Below are positions 57,755-64,000 of a stretch of DNA of 64,000 nucleotides, piece after piece. Below the pieces are notes generated by a model. That model worked only from the letters and a program-made list of their open reading frames with translations, had not been told where the DNA came from and did no database searches. A program made the position numbers and the translations under genes. The stretch is from Promicromonospora umidemergens (GTDB lineage: Bacteria > Actinomycetota > Actinomycetes > Actinomycetales > Cellulomonadaceae), in contig NZ_JAMTCT010000001.1 of the NCBI RefSeq assembly GCF_024171995.1, positions 62,001-126,000 of the forward strand, written 5' to 3'. Every line of letters starts with the position of its first letter. Position 1 is the first letter of the stretch.

Positions 57755-59038
57755 ATGTCGACGACGACACCCGGTACCACCGCGAGGCGCGCCCATGAAG
57801 GCCGCGTCCTCGGTGCGCTGCGCGACGGACCGCTGAGCCGCGCCGAGCTCGCCCGGCGCGTAGGACTTTCCCGGACCACCCTCTCCGAGACCACCGCAGA
57901 GCTCCTGCGGCGCGGCGCCGTCGTGGTGCTCGACACCGACGCCGCCACCCGCAGGGGCAGCGGCCGGCCCGCCGAACGGCTGGCCCTCGACCCCGGGTCC
58001 GGCCAGTACCTCGGCGTCGACTTCGGCCACCGGCGTGTCCGTGCCGCGGTGGCCGACGCGACGCGCGAGACCGTCGCCTCCGGCGTCGAGCACTACGACG
58101 ACGACACCGTCGGGGCCGAACGTCTCGAGCTCGCCTTCGGGCTCATCGACCGGCTCGCCCGCGAGCACGGGCTGCACTTCGGCGAGCTCCAGGCGGTCGG
58201 CATCGGTGTCGCCGGACCGCACGGCGGCCGGCGCCCCGACAGCGAACAGGTGCCCTGGGTGCGTCGCACCGCGCCCGACGGCGTGCACGCCGCGTTCGCC
58301 GAACGGTTCGGCGCGCCCGTCGTCGTCGACAACAACACCCGCCTGGCGGCGCTCGCGGAGGCGGTGTCGCAGCCCGAGAGCGCGAGCGACCTGCTGTACG
58401 TGCGCCTGTCGGACGGCGTGGGCGGCGGGCTCGTCGTCGGCGGGCGGATCGGTACCGGGGCGCACGGGTACGCCGGCGAGCTCGGCCACGTCTCCGTCGA
58501 CCCGGCGGGCACCAGGTGCCGCTGCGGCAAGCGCGGCTGCCTCGAGACCGTCGCATCCGTCCATGCGGTCCTCGCCGCCTGCCGCGACAAGGGTGTGGAG
58601 GTGGAGTCCCTTGACGACCTCGCAGCGGCCGTCGCCACCAGCGACCCCGTGGTCGAGGGCGTGCTGCGCGACGTCGGCGCGACCGTGGGGCGCGTGCTCG
58701 GCATGGCCGCCCTGACCCTGGACCCGGACGAGATAGTGATCGGCGGCGAGATCACGCGCGTCGCGCCCGTGATCGTCGAGCAGGCCGCCGCCACCCTGCG
58801 CTACGAGCTGCACCCGCTGCCCACCGGCGACTCGCTGGTGGTGCGCGCCGGGCGGCTGCGCGACACCGACGGCGCGCTCGGCGCGCTCGCCGCCGCCTTC
58901 CACCTTTCCCCGCTGCTGGCCGGGTACCCCGAGCCGGAGACCACCCATGCCCCCGGAGAGCTGCGCAGGTCGTTACGCGGGCCACGGCCCGGGACCCCGC
59001 CCGAGACTCTGCACGCACGTATGAGGAGAGCCCTGTGA
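57755..59038 (+). CDS. ROK-family transcriptional regulator
   Basis: 427 residues. N-terminal winged helix ([20 protein letters not shown]). ROK sugar-kinase-like domain: [51 protein letters not shown] and the zinc motif [10 protein letters not shown] (Cys-x-Cys-x4-Cys) after GELGHVSV. It probably represses until a sugar binds. ATG 57755 sits 8 nt after TATGGT, so leaderless; ATG 57743 lies inside that -10. Its stop overlaps the permease start (GTGA), making it the first gene of the ROK-ssuCBA-sulfatase operon. Confidence 0.93.
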   Translation: MSTTTPGTTARRAHEGRVLGALRDGPLSRAELARRVGLSRTTLSETTAELLRRGAVVVLDTDAATRRGSGRPAERLALDPGSGQYLGVDFGHRRVRAAVADATRETVASGVEHYDDDTVGAERLELAFGLIDRLAREHGLHFGELQAVGIGVAGPHGGRRPDSEQVPWVRRTAPDGVHAAFAERFGAPVVVDNNTRLAALAEAVSQPESASDLLYVRLSDGVGGGLVVGGRIGTGAHGYAGELGHVSVDPAGTRCRCGKRGCLETVASVHAVLAACRDKGVEVESLDDLAAAVATSDPVVEGVLRDVGATVGRVLGMAALTLDPDEIVIGGEITRVAPVIVEQAAATLRYELHPLPTGDSLVVRAGRLRDTDGALGALAAAFHLSPLLAGYPEPETTHAPGELRRSLRGPRPGTPPETLHARMRRAL

Positions 59039-59847
59039 CAGCGTCGACCGTGTCGACTCCCACCCCGACCAAGAACGGGTCGCCACCCCGTCGCCGCCCT
59101 GGGAAGCGAACCACCCTGCTCCTCCTCAACACCGTCTCGGTGGTGGGCGGCATCGGGATCTGGTGGGTGCTGGCCCTCAGCGGGCTCCAGCTCCCGACGC
59201 CGCCCGAGGTGCTCGTCAAGGGCATCGAGCTGTGGAGCGACGGCACCCTGATGGAGGACCTGACGGCCAGCCTCGGCCGAGTCCTGGCCGGGTTCCTGCT
59301 CGGGTCGGCCGCCGCGGTCCCCGTCGGGTTCCTCATGGGCTGGTACACGCCCGCCCGTGGCCTGTTCGAGCCGTGGATCCAGTTCTTCCGCACCATCCCG
59401 CCGCTCGCGCTGCTGCCGCTGGTGCTGGTGCTGATGGGCATCGGCGAGCTGCCGAAGGTGTTCGTCATCTTCCTCGCGGCGTTCCTCGCGTGCGTCATCT
59501 CGACGTACCAGGGCGTGGTCAGCGTGGACCGGACGCTCATCAACGCGGCCCGGGTGCTCGGCGCGAAGGACGGCACGATCTTCCTGCGCGTCGTGGTGCC
59601 GGCGTCCTCGCCGTTCATCCTCGTCGGCATGCGCGTCGGCCTCGGCTCGGCGTGGGCCACCCTCGTGGCCGCCGAGCTGCTCGCCGCGCAGGCGGGCCTC
59701 GGGTTCCGCATGCAGCAGGCCCAGACCTACTACGACCTCGCGACGATCTTCGTCAGCATCGTCGTCATCGGCATCCTCGGCCTGGCGATGGACCGGCTGC
59801 TGCTGCTCGCGGAGACCAGGCTCACCGGATGGCAGGAGCGACGATGA
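59035..59847 (+). CDS. ABC transporter permease, SsuC/TauC type
   Basis: 270 residues, six helices. Family markers: [40 protein letters not shown] (EAA loop) and [19 protein letters not shown]. These permeases import sulfonates, sulfate esters, nitrate or pyrimidine precursors. GTG 59035 overlaps the ROK stop and the gene overlaps the ATPase start by 4 bp. A sulfated substrate is favoured by the sulfatase at the end of the operon. Confidence 0.93.
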   Translation: MTASTVSTPTPTKNGSPPRRRPGKRTTLLLLNTVSVVGGIGIWWVLALSGLQLPTPPEVLVKGIELWSDGTLMEDLTASLGRVLAGFLLGSAAAVPVGFLMGWYTPARGLFEPWIQFFRTIPPLALLPLVLVLMGIGELPKVFVIFLAAFLACVISTYQGVVSVDRTLINAARVLGAKDGTIFLRVVVPASSPFILVGMRVGLGSAWATLVAAELLAAQAGLGFRMQQAQTYYDLATIFVSIVVIGILGLAMDRLLLLAETRLTGWQERR

Positions 59848-60650
59848 CCACCACTCAGGACACCCCGAGGACCATGACCGACACCGCGAAGATCTCAGTC
59901 CGCGACACCCGTAAGACGTTCGCCCTGCAGGACGAGGAGTTCGTCGCGCTCGACGGCGTCTCCCTCGACGTCGCCGACAACGAGTTCGTGACCGTCGTCG
60001 GCCCGTCCGGCTGCGGCAAGTCCACCCTGATGAACATCGTCGCGGGCCTGGAGACGCCGACGTCCGGCGAGGTGCTCGTCGACGGCAAGGGCGTGACCGG
60101 CCCCGGGCCGGAGCGCGGCGTCATCTTCCAGCAGTACGCGCTGTTCCCGTGGCTGACCGTGCGCAAGAACGTCGAGTTCGGGCTCAAGGTGGCAGGCCTG
60201 CCTGCCGCCGAGCGCCGGGAGCGCGCCGAGCACTACGTACGCCTGGTCGGCCTGGAGCAGTTCGCGGACGCGCTGCCCAAGACGCTCTCCGGCGGCATGA
60301 AGCAGCGCTGCGCCATCGCCAGGGCCTACGCGGTGAACCCGTCGATCCTGCTCATGGACGAGCCGTTCGGTGCGCTCGACGCCCTGACGCGTGTGCGCCT
60401 GCAGGAGCAGCTCCTCGACACCTGGAGCACCGAGAAGCGCACGGTCCTGTTCATCACGCACGACGTCGACGAGGCGGTGTTCCTCGCCGGCCGCGTCGTG
60501 GTCATGGCCGCTCGCCCGGGCCGCATCCACGAGGTCATCGACGTCGACCTCCCGTACCCGCGCACCGAGGACGTGCGCCTCAGCCCTGCGTTCGGCGAGC
60601 TGCGCAACCGCGTGTGGCGCGCCGTCTACCACCAGACCGCCGACCACTAG
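59844..60650 (+). CDS. ABC transporter ATP-binding protein, SsuB/TauB type
   Basis: 268 residues. Walker [16 protein letters not shown]-loop [14 protein letters not shown], signature [18 protein letters not shown], Walker [13 protein letters not shown] and H-loop [15 protein letters not shown]. It drives the adjoining permease. ATG 59844 overlaps the permease stop as ATGA. Confidence 0.95.
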   Translation: MTTTQDTPRTMTDTAKISVRDTRKTFALQDEEFVALDGVSLDVADNEFVTVVGPSGCGKSTLMNIVAGLETPTSGEVLVDGKGVTGPGPERGVIFQQYALFPWLTVRKNVEFGLKVAGLPAAERRERAEHYVRLVGLEQFADALPKTLSGGMKQRCAIARAYAVNPSILLMDEPFGALDALTRVRLQEQLLDTWSTEKRTVLFITHDVDEAVFLAGRVVVMAARPGRIHEVIDVDLPYPRTEDVRLSPAFGELRNRVWRAVYHQTADH

Positions 60651-60731
60651 TCCGCGAGCCGGTCGCCGAAGCCAGACCTGTCCAGAACCCAGACCTGTCC
60701 AGAACTAAAGAACCAGCTCTAAGGATCCCCC

Positions 60732-61745
60732 ATGCGATTTTCCAGGACCTTCCCGCGTAGATCTCTCGGTGCGGCGCTCGCCGGCCTCGCCCTCGTGCTG
60801 TCCGTGGGCGCCTGCTCCTCCGGCGGTGCCGCCGGCGAAGACGGCGACACCATCGAGGTGACCTTCGGCTACATCCCCGACTTCAACGGCACCAGCCTGC
60901 TGGCGATCGCCGAGGACCAGGGGCTGTGGGACAAGCACGGCGTCGACGCCACCACGTCGTCGTTCACCAACGGGCCGCTGCAGATCCAGGCGCTCGGTAC
61001 CGGCGACCTCGACTTCGGGTACATCGGCCCCGGCGCGTTCTGGCTGCCGGCCTCCGGGCAGGCGAAGCTCGTCGCGATGAACACGCTCGGCCGGGCGGAC
61101 CGCGTCGTCGCGCAGCCCGGCATCGAGTCCGTCGAGGACCTCGCGGGCAAGACGGTCGCGGTGCCGGAGGGCACGTCGGGCGACATGATCCTGACGCTCG
61201 CCCTCGAGGAGGCGGGCATGACCAAGGAGGACGTCGAGCTCGTGCCGATGGAGCCGCCTGCCATCGTGGCCGCGCTGTCGTCCGGGCAGGTCGACGCCGC
61301 CGGCTTCTGGTACCCGTCGCTCGCGACGGTCAAGGAGCAGGTGCCCGACCTGGTCGAGCTCGCGGACAACACCGACTTCGAGGAGACGGTCGCCTTCCCG
61401 ACGGCGTTCGTGGCGGGCAACGACGTCGTGGCCGACGACGCCGAGAAGGTCGACGCCGTGCTCAAGGTGCTGCGCGAGGCCATCGCCTACCGGGCGGAGA
61501 ACATGGACGAGACCATCGAGCTGACCGCCGACTTCAACAACCTCGACGTGGCCGACGTCGAGGCGGACGCCGCGAACGTCGAGGTCCTCGACCTGGCGGA
61601 GCTCGACAAGATCACCGAGGACGGCACCGTCGACACGTGGCTGTCCGGCATGAACGAGTACTTCGTCCAGGCGGGCACGCTCGACGCGCCGGTCGACCCC
61701 GCCGAGTACTACACGGGCGACCTGTTCCTCAAGGCGGGTGAGTGA
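60732..61745 (+). CDS. ABC substrate-binding lipoprotein, SsuA/NrtA type
   Basis: 337 residues. Lipobox SVGAC (Cys28). Periplasmic-binding fold of the NMT1/SsuA type: VTFGYIPDFNGTSLLAIAED, IQALGTGDLDFGYIGPGAFW, KTVAVPEGTSGDMILTLAL and AALSSGQVDAAGFWYPSLAT. It should capture the substrate for the SsuBC-like transporter. An 81-bp gap with two CAGACCTGTCCAGAAC repeats (60674-60706) precedes it. It overlaps the sulfatase start by 8 bp. Confidence 0.92.
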   Translation: MRFSRTFPRRSLGAALAGLALVLSVGACSSGGAAGEDGDTIEVTFGYIPDFNGTSLLAIAEDQGLWDKHGVDATTSSFTNGPLQIQALGTGDLDFGYIGPGAFWLPASGQAKLVAMNTLGRADRVVAQPGIESVEDLAGKTVAVPEGTSGDMILTLALEEAGMTKEDVELVPMEPPAIVAALSSGQVDAAGFWYPSLATVKEQVPDLVELADNTDFEETVAFPTAFVAGNDVVADDAEKVDAVLKVLREAIAYRAENMDETIELTADFNNLDVADVEADAANVEVLDLAELDKITEDGTVDTWLSGMNEYFVQAGTLDAPVDPAEYYTGDLFLKAGE

Positions 61746-63252
61746 CCCGGTGGCAGCCGAACCGAAGAACGTCCTGTTCCTCATGACCGACCAGCACCGG
61801 GCGGACACGCTGGGCGCCTACGGCAACTCGCACGCGAGCACGCCGGTGCTGGACGAGCTGGCCCGCACGGGCACCCGGTTCGACCGGTGGTACACGCCGA
61901 CGGCGATCTGTACGCCGTCGCGGGCGAGCCTGCTCACCGGGCAGGCCCCGTTCCGGCACCAGGTGCTGGCCAACCACGAGCGCAACGTGGGCTACCAGGA
62001 GGACCTGGCCGACGGCACCTTCACCTATGTCGAGGCGCTGCGGGAGCACGGGTACAACACCGGGCTCGTGGGCAAGTGGCACGCCGGCACGGTGAAGAAC
62101 GCCGCGTACTTCGGGTTCGACGGGCCGGACCTGCCGGGGTGGCACAACCCGGTGGACAACGAGGACTACCTGGCGTACCTGAAGGCGGGCGGCCTGCCGC
62201 CGTACGAGATCAGCGACCGCGTGCGCGGCACGCTGCCCAACGGCGGGCCGGGCAACCTGCTGGCGGCGCGCCTGCACCAGCCCGTCGAGGCCACGTTCGA
62301 GCACTACCTGGCGACCCGCACCATCGAGCTGCTGGAGCGGTACGCCGACGACTACCGCAGCGGGGCACGGCCGTTCTTCCTGGAGCTCAGCTTCTTCGGG
62401 CCCCACCTGCCGTACATCGTGCCGGACGAGTACTTCGACATGTTCGACCCGGCCGACGTCGAGCTGCCCGCATCGATCGCCGAGACGTTCGAGGGCAAGC
62501 CGCCCGTCCAGGCCAACTACAGCGCGCACTGGACGTTCGACACGATGCCCATCGAGGTGACGCGCAAGCTGATCGCCGTCTACTGGGGCTACGTGACCCT
62601 CATCGACCAGCAGATCGGGCGCGTCATGGACGCGCTCGAACGGCTGGGCCTGGTGGACGACACGGCGGTCTTCTTCACGTGCGACCACGGCGAGTTCACC
62701 GGGGCGCACCGCCTGCACGACAAGGGACCGGCGATGTACGAGGACATCTACCGCACACCAGGCCTGCTGCGGGTCCCGGGCGGCCCGGCGGGCCAGGTGC
62801 GGACCGAGTTCGTGAGCCTGCTGGACTGCACGGCCACGATCCTCGAGCTGGCCGGGATCGACCCGGCGCCCGCCGTCGACTCGCGGAGCCTGCTGCCGCT
62901 GGCTCGCGGCGAGGAGGTGGAGTGGCAGGAGGACATCGTGTGCGAGTTCCACGGGCACCACTTCCCGTACCCGCAGCGCATGCTGCGGGAGGACCGGTAC
63001 AAGCTGGTGGTCAACCCTGACTCGGTGAACGAGCTGTACGACCTGCAGACCGATCCGCACGAGCTGACGAACGTCTACGACCGGCCCGCGACGGCGGACG
63101 TGCAGCGCCGCATGATGGGGCGGCTGTACCGGCTGCTCCGGGACCGCGGCGACAACTTCTACCACTGGATGACGACGATGTACGACGTCGGGGAGGTGGA
63201 CCACGACCCGACTCAGTCGGGCCTGGACGAGACGACGTACCGGCCGGTGTAG
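61738..63252 (+). CDS. Type I sulfatase
   Basis: 504 residues. Cys58 in the FGly signature CTPSRASLLTG must be converted to formylglycine. Metal and substrate residues appear in LFLMTDQHRADTLGAYGN, HEYNTGLVGKWH-like YNTGLVGKWHAG, and FFTCDHGEFTGAH. No signal peptide, so it acts in the cytosol after import. GTG 61738 overlaps the binding-protein gene by 8 bp. A formylglycine-generating enzyme must be encoded elsewhere. Substrate may be a sulfated sugar or other sulfate ester; choline sulfatase-like enzymes share the N-terminal layout. Confidence 0.93.
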   Translation: MSDPVAAEPKNVLFLMTDQHRADTLGAYGNSHASTPVLDELARTGTRFDRWYTPTAICTPSRASLLTGQAPFRHQVLANHERNVGYQEDLADGTFTYVEALREHGYNTGLVGKWHAGTVKNAAYFGFDGPDLPGWHNPVDNEDYLAYLKAGGLPPYEISDRVRGTLPNGGPGNLLAARLHQPVEATFEHYLATRTIELLERYADDYRSGARPFFLELSFFGPHLPYIVPDEYFDMFDPADVELPASIAETFEGKPPVQANYSAHWTFDTMPIEVTRKLIAVYWGYVTLIDQQIGRVMDALERLGLVDDTAVFFTCDHGEFTGAHRLHDKGPAMYEDIYRTPGLLRVPGGPAGQVRTEFVSLLDCTATILELAGIDPAPAVDSRSLLPLARGEEVEWQEDIVCEFHGHHFPYPQRMLREDRYKLVVNPDSVNELYDLQTDPHELTNVYDRPATADVQRRMMGRLYRLLRDRGDNFYHWMTTMYDVGEVDHDPTQSGLDETTYRPV

Positions 63253-63288
63253 CGGCGCGGTCGGTGGCCTGTGCGGTTGCCTCCGCGA

Positions 63289-63338
63289 CCCAGTGATTGT
63301 GCCCAGGATCCACCCGATTTCTGGGCACGATCACTGGG
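63289..63338. terminator. Hairpin after sulfatase operon
   Basis: 18-bp arms CCCAGTGATTGTGCCCAG (63289-63306) and CTGGGCACGATCACTGGG (63321-63338), one G-U pair, 14-nt loop. The stretch 63339-63488 holds the nuclease leader. Confidence 0.78.
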
Positions 63339-63488
63339 TGGCCGCGCAAGAGGGCGGGTGAATAGGGGAAAGTAGAGCAGATTTCACCCGGAATTAACCG
63401 AAGGCGGTATACCTCGCATCCTTCGCATGCCAGTGTGAACGACGCACCGTGGCCCGCAGGGGGCGGCGGGCCGACACGGAGGTCGACA

Positions 63489-64000
63489 ATGCGCACACGT
63501 CTCGGACGGGCTTGGGGGAGCGGGCTGTCGGCGCTCGTCATCGCTGCGGGGGTGCTGGCGGCGCCGGGCGCGGTCGCGCAGAGCGGCGCCGCGCGGACCG
63601 TCGCGGACGTCCCCGCCGGCTACTACGACAGCGCGGCGGGCCTGACGGGCGAGGCGCTCCAGGCCGAGCTGAACGACATCATCAGCGCGGGCGACCAGCT
63701 CTCGTACAGCGAGGTGTGGACGGGGCTCCAGGCATCGGACGAGGACCCCGCGAACCCGAATAACGTGGTCCTGCTGTACAGCGGTGAGTCGCGCTCCAAG
63801 AACCTCAACGGCGGCGACGTCGGCGACTGGAACCGGGAGCACGTCTGGGCCAAGTCGCACGGCGACTTCGGCACGGCGACCGGCCCGGGGACGGACCTGC
63901 ACCACCTGCGCCCCACGGACGTCCAGGTCAACAGCATCCGCGGCAACAAGGACTTCGACGACGGCGGCAGCCAGGTCAGCGGTGCACCGGGCAACTACAC
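63489..64000 (+). CDS. Secreted endonuclease I (NucM/EndA-type), truncated by window edge
   Basis: The first 170 residues are visible. Signal peptide MRTRLGRAWGSGLSALVIAA with cleavage likely after AVAQ. The beta-beta-alpha-metal core follows: NREHVWAKSHGDFG and TDLHHLRPTDVQVNSIRGNK, with the catalytic His in DLHHLRP. Endonuclease I degrades DNA outside the cell for phosphate or nucleotide scavenging. GGAGG lies 6 nt before ATG 63489. The C-terminus runs off the window. Confidence 0.93.
   Translation, partial: MRTRLGRAWGSGLSALVIAAGVLAAPGAVAQSGAARTVADVPAGYYDSAAGLTGEALQAELNDIISAGDQLSYSEVWTGLQASDEDPANPNNVVLLYSGESRSKNLNGGDVGDWNREHVWAKSHGDFGTATGPGTDLHHLRPTDVQVNSIRGNKDFDDGGSQVSGAPGNY

Overview
The window is a 64 kb piece of a very GC-rich actinobacterial chromosome. 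The evidence is GTG starts, many ATGA/GTGA stop-start overlaps, leaderless genes, a Rex-controlled cydABDC cluster, a c-di-AMP riboswitch ahead of an NlpC/P60 hydrolase, and the order rne - rplU - rpmA - obgE - proB - proA - nadD - rsfS. Codon use and gene content (GH43 enzyme, ROK regulator, SorC polyol operon) fit the Promicromonosporaceae/Cellulomonadaceae side of the Micrococcales. That family placement is an inference.

Layout. 1-2.5 kb: minus-strand ECF sigma / zinc-type anti-sigma / secreted beta-propeller operon, cut by the left edge. 2.6-6.5 kb: 2-hydroxyacid dehydrogenase, riboswitch-controlled NlpC/P60 protein and a divergent FAD oxidoreductase. 6.6-13 kb: cydA-cydB-cydD-cydC (minus) behind a perfect Rex operator. 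cydC carries a 66-bp palindromic repeat read in frame, and a second copy follows tdk. 13.4-23.8 kb: RNase E/G, acyltransferase, hydrolase, thymidine kinase, fatty acid desaturase, PIMT-like methyltransferase and a BCCT transporter. 24-32.7 kb: the housekeeping block from rplU to a histidine phosphatase. 32.7-36.3 kb: two identical tRNA-Ala(GGC) genes in a 96-nt direct repeat around a 3.3-kb stress cassette (VOC protein, DUF4440-like, HxlR regulator, flavin oxidoreductase, superoxide dismutase behind a SoxR-type promoter). 36.5-46.4 kb: accessory regulators and enzymes, including a CPBP protease / two-component operon, a TetR/hydrolase pair, an AztD-like zinc protein under Zur-like boxes and a WYL regulator / epoxide hydrolase pair. 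46.4-48.7 kb: a decayed TetR/SDR pair and two orphan genes. 48.8-54.6 kb: polyol dehydrogenase, SorC regulator and an ABC importer without its own ATPase. 55.1-63.3 kb: secreted GH43 enzyme, then ROK regulator, SsuCBA-type importer and sulfatase in one operon. The right edge cuts a secreted endonuclease I.

How the parts work together. The right end reads as a foraging region: a secreted glycosidase, importers, a polyol oxidase, a sulfatase and a secreted nuclease, under SorC and ROK regulators whose candidate operators can be seen as repeats. The left end concerns envelope and respiration (cytochrome bd, cell-wall hydrolase, sigma/anti-sigma, desaturase).

No clearly new defence or mobile system was found. 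The strongest unusual signals are the repeat inside cydC, the tRNA-flanked cassette, a hairpin lying between a Shine-Dalgarno sequence and its start codon upstream of the zinc protein, the shared GH43/ROK promoter element, and a set of long perfect intergenic palindromes.
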